DNA of 64,000 bases from assembly GCF_026262625.1 (NCBI RefSeq), contig NZ_SHNN01000004.1, positions 62,001-126,000 on the forward strand, given 5' to 3'. Origin of the DNA: Candidatus Litorirhabdus singularis. Lineage in GTDB: Bacteria > Pseudomonadota > Gammaproteobacteria > Pseudomonadales > Halieaceae. The notes below the pieces were generated by a model. That model saw only the letters and a list, made by a program, of their open reading frames with translations. It made no database searches and had not been told where the DNA came from. Of this stretch, positions 37,089 through 47,163 are shown one piece after another. The translations under genes and the position numbers were made by a program. Numbering within the stretch: the first letter of the stretch is position 1; every line of letters starts with the position of its first letter.

Positions 37089-39354
37089 GCAAAAAGACAC
37101 ACGCCAATCTGACGGCGGCGGTTCGCACCCGATCTACCTGAACGTTATTGATGCGTCATGTGCGAGCTGCGTCGACAAAATCGAGCGTGCGTTAAAGGCT
37201 GTGCCGGGCGTTAAGGATGCCGCTATGAACCTTGCGCAACGAAGTGTGGCGGTAACCGGCCATGTAGAGGGAAGCTCGCTGATTAAAGCGATTGAGTCTG
37301 CTGGCTACACCGCAAAAATGGCGGGTGACCCCTCTGATCGGGATAGCATTGACGAGCAGGAAAAATCAGACGAGGTGTATTACCGCAGGCTTCTGCGAGA
37401 AACATGGGCCGCCCTCTCGTTGGGTGTCCCGCTTATGGTCTACGGACTCTTTATCGGAGAAATGAGCGTCAACTCTCCGGGCCAGCGTTTGGCCTGGCTT
37501 TCAGTAGGTGTTGCAACGCTTGTTGTCATGTACTGGGCAGGCAAGCATTTTTATGTCGGCGCGTGGAAATCCTTCCTTAATCATTCGGCAAATATGGACA
37601 CGCTGATAGCGCTTGGCACTGGGACGGCCTGGATCTACTCCATGTTTGTCGTGCTGTTTCCCGACATCGTTCCCGAAATGGCCCGGCATGTCTATTTCGA
37701 AGCCACGGCCATGATTATCGGTCTTATTAACCTTGGCCTGGCGCTGGAAATTCGAGCAAGGGGTAAGACGTCTCTAGCGATCAAGCGATTGATTGGTTTG
37801 CAGCCCAAACTCGCGCGTGTCATTCGCGAAGGGCAAGAACTAGACGTAGCGATTGAGAGTGTCGCTTTGGGTGAGCATCTGCGCGTTCGCCCCGGCGAGA
37901 AGCTTCCTGTGGATGGTGTTGTACTCGAGGGTCACACGACTATCGATGAATCTATGCTTACCGGTGAGCCTATGCCCATTGAAAAGGGGCCTGGCGATAC
38001 CGTTGTTGCGGGAACAATAAATCGGAGTGGAACTGTCATCTTCGAGGCGACAAAGGTGGGCAAAGACACGGCGCTTGCACAAATCATCCAAATGGTGAAG
38101 CGAGCACAGAACTCCAAGCCGCCGATTGGTCGATTGGCTGATGTGATATCTGCCTACTTTGTGCCTGTCGTGATGATCATAGCCGTACTGAGCGCGTTGG
38201 TTTGGTTGAACTTCGGGCCGGAGCCGCGTTTGGCGTTCGCGATTGTCTGCGCAACCACTGTCCTGATTATTGCCTGCCCCTGCGCATTGGGGCTAGCCAC
38301 ACCGATGTCGGTCATGGTGGGCGTGGGGAAGGCGGCAGAAGCAGGCGTACTCATTCGTAACGGGGAGGCCTTGCAAACTGCATCAAAGCTATCGGCCATG
38401 GTACTGGATAAAACCGGGACGATTACGTTGGGGCAACCAAGAGTAACGGAGATCGAGCTTGTTGCAGGAGGCCTGGAAGAGCATGTTCTCTCGCTAGCGG
38501 CCAGCCTGGAATCCGGCTCGGAGCATCCGCTTGCACAATCGATCGTCGCTTCAGCCAAGGAACGCGGTATCTCCATTGAAAAAGTCGAGTCCTTCAAAGC
38601 CATCGCCGGGCACGGCGTGAGCGGTAAAGTTGGCGCTCATGAGTTGCTCTTTGGAAACGAGCGTCTCATGAACAAGCATGGCATAGAGCTGGGTGACTCT
38701 GTGGCTAAGGGGCAGGCTATGGCTGCCCGAGCCCAGACACCTATGTACTTCAGCGTGGACGGTCGGCTCGACGCTATCATCGCCGTAGAAGATCCCATTA
38801 AGGAAGATTCCATATCGGCGATTAATCGTCTCAAAGAGGACGGTGTTCGCATCATTATGCTCACCGGGGACAATCGCGACACCGCCAAGGCGGTAGCGCA
38901 GCGCGTTGGCATCGAGGAGTTCTACGCAGAAGTCCTGCCCGGACAAAAATCTGAAAAAATCTCTGAATTGCAGGCCCGGGGCGAAATCGTGGGTATGTCC
39001 GGCGACGGTATCAATGATGCTCCTGCGCTGGCGCTCGCGAATGTTGGGTTTGCGATCGGAACCGGAACAGACGTGGCCATTGAGAGCGCCGATATCACGC
39101 TGATGCGTGGTTCATTACATGGTCTGGCCGATGCTATCGAAGTCAGTAAGGCTACGATGGCAAACATCAAGCAGAATCTCGTTGGCGCGTTTATCTACAA
39201 CGTAGCGGGTGTTCCCGTTGCTGCCGGTGTCCTGTATCCCTTTATCGGCATCCTTTTGAATCCCGTTATCGCTGGAGCAGCGATGGCGTTTTCATCTCTT
39301 ACCGTTGTTACCAACGCCAACCGGCTCCGCCTATTCAAGGCGAGCGCAGCATGA
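37072..39354 (+). CDS. copA: CopA-like heavy-metal P1B-type ATPase
   Basis: 760 residues. One N-terminal HMA domain with the metal motif D-A-S-C-A-S-C (residues 26-32), eight membrane helices, the actuator T-G-E-P motif, the channel motif C-P-C-A-L-G, the phosphorylation motif D-K-T-G-T and the hinge G-D-G-I-N-D. The C-P-C and N-terminal Cys pair mark a Cu+/Ag+ exporter. It pumps the metal from the cytoplasm to the periplasm, where the CusCBA pump encoded downstream can take it out. Confidence 0.93.
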   Translation: MNKPVEQKDTRQSDGGGSHPIYLNVIDASCASCVDKIERALKAVPGVKDAAMNLAQRSVAVTGHVEGSSLIKAIESAGYTAKMAGDPSDRDSIDEQEKSDEVYYRRLLRETWAALSLGVPLMVYGLFIGEMSVNSPGQRLAWLSVGVATLVVMYWAGKHFYVGAWKSFLNHSANMDTLIALGTGTAWIYSMFVVLFPDIVPEMARHVYFEATAMIIGLINLGLALEIRARGKTSLAIKRLIGLQPKLARVIREGQELDVAIESVALGEHLRVRPGEKLPVDGVVLEGHTTIDESMLTGEPMPIEKGPGDTVVAGTINRSGTVIFEATKVGKDTALAQIIQMVKRAQNSKPPIGRLADVISAYFVPVVMIIAVLSALVWLNFGPEPRLAFAIVCATTVLIIACPCALGLATPMSVMVGVGKAAEAGVLIRNGEALQTASKLSAMVLDKTGTITLGQPRVTEIELVAGGLEEHVLSLAASLESGSEHPLAQSIVASAKERGISIEKVESFKAIAGHGVSGKVGAHELLFGNERLMNKHGIELGDSVAKGQAMAARAQTPMYFSVDGRLDAIIAVEDPIKEDSISAINRLKEDGVRIIMLTGDNRDTAKAVAQRVGIEEFYAEVLPGQKSEKISELQARGEIVGMSGDGINDAPALALANVGFAIGTGTDVAIESADITLMRGSLHGLADAIEVSKATMANIKQNLVGAFIYNVAGVPVAAGVLYPFIGILLNPVIAGAAMAFSSLTVVTNANRLRLFKASAA

Positions 39355-39366
39355 GGAGAATTTAGG

Positions 39367-39732
39367 ATGATGTTAGTCAATGTAGCAGGACTGATCGTGA
39401 TCGCACTCATTGTGTGGTGGTTCTGGCTGTACAAGCCTAAAGCCGCCTCAGACATCGGTGGCGACACAGTGATACTTGTCGCCAACGGCACTTACGATCC
39501 CGCGCGCCTGTCTATCCCTCCGGGGAAACCCGCAACCTTGAAGTTCCTAAGAGAAGATGAGTCGCCATGTTCAGCGGTTGTTGTATTCGCGGATCTAGAT
39601 ATCAGCAAAGACTTGCCGGTTGGAAAAGTTTCAGAAGTCACGCTGCCTGCGTTGCCTTCTGGCGAATATCCATTCACTTGCCAGATGCAGATGTATCGGG
39701 GCGATCTGATTGTAGAGGAGAACGAGAAATGA
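39367..39732 (+). CDS. Membrane-anchored cupredoxin-domain protein
   Basis: 121 residues: one N-terminal membrane helix (I-V-I-A-L-I-V-W-W-F-W-L) and a cupredoxin domain with a C-x8-13-type copper site around E-S-P-C-S-A and Y-P-F-T-C-Q-M-Q-M, where Cys and Met ligands can be seen. Likely a periplasmic copper carrier between CopA and the Cus pump (inference). The stop overlaps the next start (ATGA). Confidence 0.78.
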   Translation: MMLVNVAGLIVIALIVWWFWLYKPKAASDIGGDTVILVANGTYDPARLSIPPGKPATLKFLREDESPCSAVVVFADLDISKDLPVGKVSEVTLPALPSGEYPFTCQMQMYRGDLIVEENEK

Positions 39733-40025
39733 ACAGCAGCCAGCATAAATCAAAGCAATGGTTCACGACTAAAAGCATCTTTATTGCGTCTATAGCGGGG
39801 GCAGGGCTTTACTATCTATGGATCGAACATCACTCGCATCTTACCCACTTCTTGCCCTATGCCATTTTCTTACTCTGCCCAGTCATTCATATATTTATGC
39901 ATGGTGGGCATTCGCATAAGCAAAGTGGAAACACGGCAATGGAAGAGCCTGGCCAATCAGCTCCAAGCCAGTCTCTACCTGAGGGTGAACCAAAGCCAGA
40001 AAACAGTACAACGAGAAAGGAATAG
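39729..40025 (+). CDS. DUF2933-like small membrane protein
   Basis: 98 residues. Two hydrophobic helices are joined by a His-rich turn (W-I-E-H-H-S-H-L-T-H), with H-G-G-H-S-H after the second helix and a polar, proline-rich tail. Fits the DUF2933 family seen in copper clusters. Overlaps the cupredoxin gene by 4 nt, indicating cotranslation. Confidence 0.7.
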   Translation: MNSSQHKSKQWFTTKSIFIASIAGAGLYYLWIEHHSHLTHFLPYAIFLLCPVIHIFMHGGHSHKQSGNTAMEEPGQSAPSQSLPEGEPKPENSTTRKE

Positions 40026-40030
40026 CCAGC

Positions 40031-41398
40031 ATGTTTAGTTTCCAATCCAAAATGGTTGCCGCCCGGGCCAGGCGCGTCGGTATACCCTTTTTGGGATTCC
40101 CGGTAGAAGTCAGATTGCTCGTTTGGTGCGTGATGCTATTGGTGCCAATTAGCGCGGGGGCTTCGCAGAGTGATCGGGGTACATCGGACCTCACGGTGCA
40201 AGCTGCTGTAGTTGTTGCTCTTGAGGACAATCCTAGCTTAGCCGCCATGCAGATGCGTTATGAAGCGATGCAGGAAGTGCCTAGTCAGGTGGGCACCCTG
40301 CCAGACCCGATGGTTAACCTCAACGCGATGAACTTTCCGACCGACAGCTTTGATCGGGACCAGGAGGGTATGACGCAGCTCCAGTTCGGTTTCAGCCAGG
40401 TATTTCCGTTTCCCGGAAAGCTGGATCTCAAGGAAGAAGCCGCGACATTCGAGGCAGTCGCTGCTGGATATTCGGTCGACGAAATGCGCGTGCGTCTCGC
40501 CAACTCAGTAAAAACGACGTGGTGGCAGATCTACTACCTTGACCGAGCGCTTGAAACACTCGAGAAAAACAAGGAACTCCTGCGGCAATTTATCTCGGTA
40601 GCGAAGACCAAGTATGAAACCGGCAAGGGTCTACAGCAGGATATTTTGCTCGCACAATTAGAGCTGTCTAAGTTGATGGATCAGGGTATCAAACTCGTGG
40701 CTCTGAGAAAGCACCAGGCCATCAAGCTTAATACGCTCATGGACAGACCGGCTAGCGACCAGATTTCTCTTGTTGCACCCCAATACCGAGGAATGCCAGA
40801 CATTCTGAGCGAAGCAGCGCTGTTCGAGCTTGCCGACGATGCGCGACCAAAGCTAAAAGAAAGGGAAATACAAGTCGAGGCCGCCCGCTCACGTTTAGCA
40901 CTGGCCGAGAGGGACAGGTATCCAGACTTCAAGCTCGGGGTAATGTACGGCGAAAGGACCGGGGACAACCCGCCTTTCATGGGAGGCTCTCGCGCAGACC
41001 TTTTCTCTGTCATGGTCGGAGCCAAAATACCGCTCTACGCGGGCCGCAGGCAATCGCGAGCGATCTCTCAGAAAAACGCTGAACTGGCTAGAAATCAGTA
41101 CGCACTTATTGACGAAAAGGGCGTGGTGAGAGCCGCCATTGCCGGTGCTGCAACGGATTACCAAAGATCGCGAGAGCAATATGAGTTGTTCGCGAAAGGA
41201 ATTATTCCTCAGGCCGAGCAGACGGTTCAGTCAATGCTTGCCGCCTATCAGGTCAGCGAAGTCGACTTTCTCAATCTGGTACGAAGCCAAATGACATTGT
41301 TTAACTACGAGCTTTTGTACTGGAAATCAGTCAGTGAAGCCAGGCAGGCGCTTGCGCGTCTGGAAGCCGCAGTAGGAAAGGGATCTATCTATGAATAA
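40031..41398 (+). CDS. cusC: CusC-like outer-membrane efflux protein (TolC family)
   Basis: 455 residues with a signal sequence (residues 24-44) and the TolC/OEP helical repeats. The segment L-P-D-P-M-V-N-L near residue 90 and F-P-F-P-G-K-L-D near 130 are typical of copper-type CusC relatives. It forms the outer channel of the CusCBA pump. The 3' end overlaps cusB by 8 nt. Confidence 0.87.
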   Translation: MFSFQSKMVAARARRVGIPFLGFPVEVRLLVWCVMLLVPISAGASQSDRGTSDLTVQAAVVVALEDNPSLAAMQMRYEAMQEVPSQVGTLPDPMVNLNAMNFPTDSFDRDQEGMTQLQFGFSQVFPFPGKLDLKEEAATFEAVAAGYSVDEMRVRLANSVKTTWWQIYYLDRALETLEKNKELLRQFISVAKTKYETGKGLQQDILLAQLELSKLMDQGIKLVALRKHQAIKLNTLMDRPASDQISLVAPQYRGMPDILSEAALFELADDARPKLKEREIQVEAARSRLALAERDRYPDFKLGVMYGERTGDNPPFMGGSRADLFSVMVGAKIPLYAGRRQSRAISQKNAELARNQYALIDEKGVVRAAIAGAATDYQRSREQYELFAKGIIPQAEQTVQSMLAAYQVSEVDFLNLVRSQMTLFNYELLYWKSVSEARQALARLEAAVGKGSIYE

Positions 41399-42884
41399 GA
41401 CAACCGCAATTGTAGGGGTCATGATGCTTGGGGTCGGTCTCGCGGCAGGGTACTTCCTCTCCCAGGGGAAAAGCCAAGGCCAGCCGGTGGCTGCCGGGAA
41501 CGTGGAAGAACCTCTGTATTACCGTAACCCCATGAATCCAAACGTGACATCGCCGGTACCAGCGAAGGATTCGATGGGTATGGATTACATCCCGGTCTAT
41601 GCGGAACAAGAGAAACCAAAGGCCGAACGCGAAATACTCTACTACAGAAACCCCATGAATCCATCTGTGACCTCTCCCACACCGATGAAGGACTCGATGG
41701 GCATGGATTACGTGCCCGTCTATGCCGAAGGGGAGAGCAGCGATGTTGTCGGGACGGTCAGTATTGATCCTGTGATCGTCCAGAACATTGGGGTAAGAAC
41801 GGCTACTGCAAAGTCCGAATCGATAAGCCGAACCCTCCGCACCGTTGGCCGCGTAGATTTTGATGAAGAACGTATGGCACGGCTTCACCCCAAAGTCCAG
41901 GGATGGATCGAAGAACTGCGGGTCGATAAAACCGGGGAAACCGTCACGAAGGACGACATACTGCTCAGTATCTATTCACCCCAGCTGGTGTCCACTCAGC
42001 AGGAGTATCTGCTTGCTTTGAACAATCTCAAAGCGCTAGGTGAGAGCCCGATTGAGGAAATCCGTCAGGGGGCTAAGGATCTCGCGAGGAGCTCCCGTGA
42101 ACGACTTCAGTTCCTGGATGTGCCCGAGCATCAGATTCGCGAGCTCGAACAGACCAGAGAAGTAAAGAAGACGATACATATCCATTCACCAGTCGATGGG
42201 ACCGTGCTGCGTATCGGGGCGCGCCAAGGCCAGCATGTGAGCCCTCAGACGGAGCTGTATATGCTCGCGGATCTCAGGCGGGTATGGGTACTAGCGGATA
42301 TTTACGAAAACGAAATTCCATGGGTGAACGTTGGCGATGAGGTCGAAATGACCCTCACGTCCGTGCCGGGGAAGACCTTCAGAGGCGAGGTTGCCTACAT
42401 CTATCCCTATTCCGAAGCCAAGACCAGAACCACCAAAGTTAGACTGGTGTTTGATAACACCGACCTGTTGCTACGCCCGGACATGTTCTCAGAAGTCAGA
42501 ATACTGTCCGATACCCGCGAGGAATCTGTTGTCGTACCCTCAGAAGCCGTAGTTCGATCAGGAGGAAGTCCGCAGATATTTGTTGTAAGAGAGCCCGGAA
42601 AATTTGAACCCAGAACAGTCAGGCTTGGCGTTGAATCAGACGGTCGCATTGAAGTGATTGATGGCGTAAGCGCTGGTGAGGAAGTGGTCACATCCGCGCA
42701 ATTCCTCGTTGATTCTGAGTCCAAATTGCGCGAAGCCACCGCGAAGATGATGGAAGCGCTCAAGGCCGGTGACGCTAACACACAAAGCGACCACTCTGAT
42801 CATACTGGCATGTCTCATGAAATGGATATGGAGACAGAACACCAGATGGACGAGGATATACACGGGGGCATGAATCATGATTAA
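41391..42884 (+). CDS. cusB: CusB-like adaptor with two heavy-metal-binding-domain repeats
   Basis: 497 residues. A single membrane anchor (residues 6-24) is followed by two near-identical copies of an HMBD-like unit (residues 42-74 and 83-115), each with N-P-M-N-P and D-S-M-G-M-D-Y. The Cys residues normal in this domain (C-P-M-H-P, C-P-x-C-G-M) are replaced, leaving Met clusters suited to Cu+/Ag+. The rest is a standard RND adaptor. A Met/His-rich C-terminus (G-M-S-H-E-M-D-M-E) also fits copper. Periplasmic. Confidence 0.88.
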   Translation: MNKTTAIVGVMMLGVGLAAGYFLSQGKSQGQPVAAGNVEEPLYYRNPMNPNVTSPVPAKDSMGMDYIPVYAEQEKPKAEREILYYRNPMNPSVTSPTPMKDSMGMDYVPVYAEGESSDVVGTVSIDPVIVQNIGVRTATAKSESISRTLRTVGRVDFDEERMARLHPKVQGWIEELRVDKTGETVTKDDILLSIYSPQLVSTQQEYLLALNNLKALGESPIEEIRQGAKDLARSSRERLQFLDVPEHQIRELEQTREVKKTIHIHSPVDGTVLRIGARQGQHVSPQTELYMLADLRRVWVLADIYENEIPWVNVGDEVEMTLTSVPGKTFRGEVAYIYPYSEAKTRTTKVRLVFDNTDLLLRPDMFSEVRILSDTREESVVVPSEAVVRSGGSPQIFVVREPGKFEPRTVRLGVESDGRIEVIDGVSAGEEVVTSAQFLVDSESKLREATAKMMEALKAGDANTQSDHSDHTGMSHEMDMETEHQMDEDIHGGMNHD

Positions 42885-45800
42885 GGCGATCATCAATGCC
42901 TCGCTTCGCGACCGATTCATGGTTCTCGTAGCTACGTTTATTATTGGGGCGGTCGGCATATTTGCCTACAAGAATGTGCCTCTTGATGCGATTCCAGACC
43001 TGTCGGATGTTCAGGTCATCATATTCACCGAATATCCCGGTCAGTCCCCGCAGGTTGTAGAGGACCAGGTCACCTACCCGCTGACGACCTCGATGCTCGC
43101 GGTCCCTGATACCAAGGTTGTGCGTGGCTATTCGTTTTTTGGCCTGTCGTTTGTCTACATCATTTTTGAAGATGGAACGGATATGTATTGGGCACGCTCC
43201 CGCGTGCTGGAATCTCTCAACTATGTCAGTGGCCGATTACCTAAAGGCGTAACACCCACGCTGGGTCCCGACGCTACGGGCGTGGGCTGGGTTTATGAAT
43301 ACGCATTGGTCGATAGAACCGGTAAACACGACCTCTCTGAGCTTCGATCTTTGCAGGATTGGTATTTGCGCTACCCGTTGCAGACGGTCAATGGCGTATC
43401 AGAAGTGGCCTCTGTAGGCGGGTATGTCAAACAGTACCAGGTCGAGGTCGATCCGAATGCCTTGCTTCGCTATAACATCCCGCTCGAAAAAGTCCGAATG
43501 GCGATCAAGACGTCCAACAAAGACGTGGGGGGTCGATTAGTGGAAATGGCTGAGACCGAGTACATGGTGCGCGGCCTTGGGTATATCCAGTCCATAGAGG
43601 ACCTTAACGCGATACCGGTTTCCGTGGATCAGAATGGCACCCCAATCCGCTTGCGAGATGTTGCCCACGTCCAGATCGGTCCCGAGCTGCGGCGCGGGCT
43701 TGTCGATCTGAATGGCGAGGGCGAGGTCGCGGGCGGCGTTGTCATTATGCGCTTTGGTGAGAACGCACTGGCAACGATTCAAGCAGTGCGGGAAAAGCTA
43801 GAGGAGCTCAAAGCAGGACTTCCCGACGGTGTTGAGATCGTCCCGGTCTATGATCGTGGCGACCTGATTGAACGCGCAGTCAAAAGCCTGAATACCTCCC
43901 TCATGCAGGAACTGGTGATCGTAAGCATTGTGGTCATTCTGTTCCTGCTGCATGCCCGTTCCGCATTCGTGGTCATTATCACATTGCCGCTGGGTGTATT
44001 GATGGCGTTCATTGTCATGCGTCTGCAGGGCCTGAATGCCAATATCATGTCGCTGGGCGGTATCGCCATCACGATCGGGACCATGGTGGACGGGGCGATT
44101 GTCATGGTCGAGAACGCCCACAGCCGACTTGCGATAGCGCGCGATGCCAAGAGTAGTGAGCTTACGATAGATGAACGCTGGAGGACGATCGGTGAATCCT
44201 GCCAGGAGGTTGGCCCTGCGCTGTTTTTCTCGCTTTTAGTTATTACCGTATCGTTCTTGCCGATTTTCACTATGCAGGCACAAGAGGGTAGGCTTTTTAG
44301 CCCCCTGGCATTCACGGCGACCTATGCAATGGCAGCCTCCGCGATACTAGCTATCACGCTGGTACCGGTAATGATGGGCTACTTCCTGCGAGGCAAAATC
44401 ATTGCGGAACACAAGAACCCGCTAAATCGAGCGCTTCATGCGCTTCACCGGCCGGTTCTGAAAACGGCGATGCGCTGGCGCGTCGTAACCGTCGTGTGCG
44501 CCCTGGCGCTCCTTGGGGCAACGTATTACCCCTACTCAAAGCTGGGGAGTGAGTTTATGCCACCGTTGGATGAGGGCGATATTCTCTATATGCCGACCAC
44601 CTTCCCCGGTATTTCCATTACCAAAGCCAAAGAGCTTTTACAGCAAACAGATAAGATCCTCACGACATTCCCGGAAGTCCATCACGTGTTTGGCAAAGTG
44701 GGGCGAGCAGAAACGGCGACAGATTCTGCGCCGCTGGCGATGATTGAAACCACGGTTCGATTGAGGCCAAAAGATGAGTGGCCAGATCCAGGAAAGACGA
44801 CGAAAGAACTGATGAGCGAGATGGATGCCGCGATTCAATTTCCAGGTCTAGCAAACGCGTGGACTATGCCGATAAAAACCCGAATCGATATGCTTTCCAC
44901 CGGCATCAAAACGCCTATCGGCATAAAGGTATCGGGCCCGGACCTCAACGTCCTGCAGGAGGTCTCGCAGGATATCGAGCAGGCCATGAAAACACTTCCC
45001 GAAACGACATCGGCCTTCGGTGACCGCGCTGTAGGAGGGTATTACCTGGATTTCGATATCCACCGAGAAAGTGCGGCGCGCTATGGGCTGACCGTCGGCG
45101 CGGTGCAAGACGTGATTCAAAGCGCCATCGGCGGTATGAACATTACCGAAACGGTCGAAGGCCTTGAGCGATATCCAGTAAATCTGCGCTATCCGAGAGA
45201 ACTGAGGGATGACATGGAGACGCTCAAGCGCGTACTCATACCCACCCCAACAGGGGCCCAAGTACCCCTCTCTCTCGTGGCTGACATCAGCTACACAAGG
45301 GGGCCGCCAGTCATAAAAAGCGAGGATGCAAGGCCCAATGCCTGGATATATGTCGATATATCTACCTCGGATATTGGTGGTTTTGTCAGCAAGGCCAAAG
45401 GGGTAATCAATCAGCAGGTGAACGTCCCAGCTGGTTATACACTCACATGGTCAGGTCAGTTTGAATACATGGAAAGAGCGGCTAAACGGCTGAGTATCGT
45501 TGCGCCAGCGACGCTCTTTATCATCTTTTTGCTACTGTACTTCAATTTCAGAAATGTCATCGAACCTGTAGTTGTGATGATGTCGATCCCTTTTGGGCTG
45601 ATAGGAGGCATATGGCTCATCTACTTTAATGACTACAACATGTCTGTTGCCGTGGCGGTCGGGTTCATCGCGCTCGCTGGAATGGCGGCGGAGATTGGCG
45701 TTCTGGTGTTGAGCTTTATCGATACAGAAATTGCCCTACGCAGAAAAGAAAGCAGTAGGCGTCTCACATTGGAAGAGGTCAGAGACGCAGTACTGAGCGC

Positions 45801-46071
45801 TACTTCAAAGCGCGTCAGACCAGTGGCCATGACGGCAATTTCTACCATGGCTGGCCTGATACCGATTATGCTGAGTAGCGGTACCGGATCAGATGTTACG
45901 CACCGAATTGCCGCTCCCATGTTAGGCGGCATGCTAACAGTCATGATACTCAATCTTCTGGTGCTGCCGGTGATCTATAGCTTCGTTCTACAATTCCAGG
46001 AAACGCGGCGGGTTATTGTCGATCAATCCGAGCCGGAGTCAGAAGATGGTGTCGTAGGAGCAGCGCCATGA
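42877..46071 (+). CDS. cusA: CusA-like copper/silver RND efflux pump
   Basis: 1064 residues. N-terminal P-L-D-A-I-P-D-L-S-D-V-Q-V-I motif. TM4 reads I-T-I-G-T-M-V-D-G-A-I-V-M-V-E-N-A-H, the CusA form rather than the D-F-G-x3-D form of CzcA, which points to monovalent Cu+/Ag+. Twelve membrane helices. It exports periplasmic copper or silver through CusB and CusC. Confidence 0.93.
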   Translation: MIKAIINASLRDRFMVLVATFIIGAVGIFAYKNVPLDAIPDLSDVQVIIFTEYPGQSPQVVEDQVTYPLTTSMLAVPDTKVVRGYSFFGLSFVYIIFEDGTDMYWARSRVLESLNYVSGRLPKGVTPTLGPDATGVGWVYEYALVDRTGKHDLSELRSLQDWYLRYPLQTVNGVSEVASVGGYVKQYQVEVDPNALLRYNIPLEKVRMAIKTSNKDVGGRLVEMAETEYMVRGLGYIQSIEDLNAIPVSVDQNGTPIRLRDVAHVQIGPELRRGLVDLNGEGEVAGGVVIMRFGENALATIQAVREKLEELKAGLPDGVEIVPVYDRGDLIERAVKSLNTSLMQELVIVSIVVILFLLHARSAFVVIITLPLGVLMAFIVMRLQGLNANIMSLGGIAITIGTMVDGAIVMVENAHSRLAIARDAKSSELTIDERWRTIGESCQEVGPALFFSLLVITVSFLPIFTMQAQEGRLFSPLAFTATYAMAASAILAITLVPVMMGYFLRGKIIAEHKNPLNRALHALHRPVLKTAMRWRVVTVVCALALLGATYYPYSKLGSEFMPPLDEGDILYMPTTFPGISITKAKELLQQTDKILTTFPEVHHVFGKVGRAETATDSAPLAMIETTVRLRPKDEWPDPGKTTKELMSEMDAAIQFPGLANAWTMPIKTRIDMLSTGIKTPIGIKVSGPDLNVLQEVSQDIEQAMKTLPETTSAFGDRAVGGYYLDFDIHRESAARYGLTVGAVQDVIQSAIGGMNITETVEGLERYPVNLRYPRELRDDMETLKRVLIPTPTGAQVPLSLVADISYTRGPPVIKSEDARPNAWIYVDISTSDIGGFVSKAKGVINQQVNVPAGYTLTWSGQFEYMERAAKRLSIVAPATLFIIFLLLYFNFRNVIEPVVVMMSIPFGLIGGIWLIYFNDYNMSVAVAVGFIALAGMAAEIGVLVLSFIDTEIALRRKESSRRLTLEEVRDAVLSATSKRVRPVAMTAISTMAGLIPIMLSSGTGSDVTHRIAAPMLGGMLTVMILNLLVLPVIYSFVLQFQETRRVIVDQSEPESEDGVVGAAP

Positions 46072-46559
46072 TAGCCGCCATGCTGCTCGCATTTGGACTG
46101 GTTTCGCTGACATTTCTATTTCACTACCGCGTGTTGCTTTGGCTCGGTTCAAGGGGTCCACGGCTCGGGCTATCGACGCAGGCCCTGGTGCTTGTAATCG
46201 TCGTGACGCTCTTCCTTGTCCACATCGCCGAGATTGGAATCTACGCCTTTACCTATGGTATGTCGGTGTCTTTTCTTGATTTGGGCGTTTTCGAGGGCGC
46301 GGCGGTAACAGACGCGATGAGCTTTCTCTACTACTCAGGCGTGATCTACACCACGCTTGGACTGGGAGACATCGAACCTCAGGGGCACATTCGTTTCATC
46401 ACAGCCATGGAAGCCCTCAGCGGTTTTCTACTAATCACCTGGTCCGCATCATTCACATTTCTGGCAATGGGGCGTCTGTGGCCTTGGGAAAATCATTGCG
46501 CCACATCAATTCAGCATGTGGACGTAACATTGGTCACCGAGAAAGGAGAAAAACAATGA
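46068..46559 (+). CDS. Two-TM potassium-channel-like protein
   Basis: 163 residues, three hydrophobic helices and a pore-loop signature Y-T-T-L-G-L-G-D-I near residue 105, matching the T-x-G-Y-G-D filter of ion channels with Leu for Tyr. Relatives occur in copper islands downstream of cusA. Ion and role are unknown; the filter change may alter selectivity. It overlaps cusA by 4 nt. Confidence 0.7.
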   Translation: MIAAMLLAFGLVSLTFLFHYRVLLWLGSRGPRLGLSTQALVLVIVVTLFLVHIAEIGIYAFTYGMSVSFLDLGVFEGAAVTDAMSFLYYSGVIYTTLGLGDIEPQGHIRFITAMEALSGFLLITWSASFTFLAMGRLWPWENHCATSIQHVDVTLVTEKGEKQ

Positions 46560-46804
46560 TCTATCCGAAAAAATTTGCCGTAGCGAGCGCGGCAACAGCA
46601 GCATTTCTATGGATAGCTTGTAGCGCACTGGTCGCTATTTTGCCTGAAGCCATGTGGCAAATGACAGGTTACATGTTGCACATAGAAATCTCACAGATGA
46701 ATTGGGCCATGAATTGGACGGGCTTTTGCATTGGATTGGTGAGCTGGAGTGTTGTCGCCGGAATTGCAGGTGGTGTGCTGGCAGCAATATATATCCGCCT
46801 TTGA
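46556..46804 (+). CDS. DUF5676-like small membrane protein
   Basis: 82 residues from ATG 46556, overlapping the previous stop. Two hydrophobic segments with F-L-W-I-A-C-S-A-L-V-A-I-L-P near residue 18, the DUF5676 pattern. Probably the last gene of the cus operon. A short dyad (TCTAGG-GAT-CCTAGA at about 46818) follows. Confidence 0.65.
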   Translation: MIYPKKFAVASAATAAFLWIACSALVAILPEAMWQMTGYMLHIEISQMNWAMNWTGFCIGLVSWSVVAGIAGGVLAAIYIRL

Positions 46805-46880
46805 TATCTAGCAACTCTAGGGATCCTAGAAAACTGAAGTGTAGCGTCTCTTTCTGTTTGATGCAGAAGACAAATAACGC

Positions 46881-47135
46881 GTGAGCGAAATTGGTGAAAG
46901 TATGGGAAATAGAGCGGATTTACCCGATGATTATGTGCCTGCATTGGGATTCGACTGGCTGACATCAATCTATGATCCAGTTGTTCAGCTTACAACCAGG
47001 GACACGTTCGTAAAACGAACTCTGATTGAAAAGGCTGAATTTGGCGATGGAATGAAGGTGTTGGATATGGCATTCACGGCCAGGCGAGTCGCATCAATGA
47101 AATTTTTCTCGCGTGTATGTGACAGATCTAGGTAG
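46881..47135 (+). pseudogene. Truncated class I methyltransferase
   Basis: The first 60 residues look like the start of a SAM methyltransferase (A-L-G-F-D-W-L-T-S-I-Y-D-P-V, then K-V-L-D-M). The frame diverges exactly at SAM motif I, where G-C-G-T-G is expected, and stops 22 residues later. The leader resembles that of the intact enzyme at 25826 (L-G-Y-T-A-L-T-P-I-Y-D). The 3' part is missing, so this marks a rearrangement seam between the metal half and the defence half of the element. Confidence 0.75.
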
Positions 47136-47163
47136 CCAACTTGATGGCACCCTGAGCAATCGG

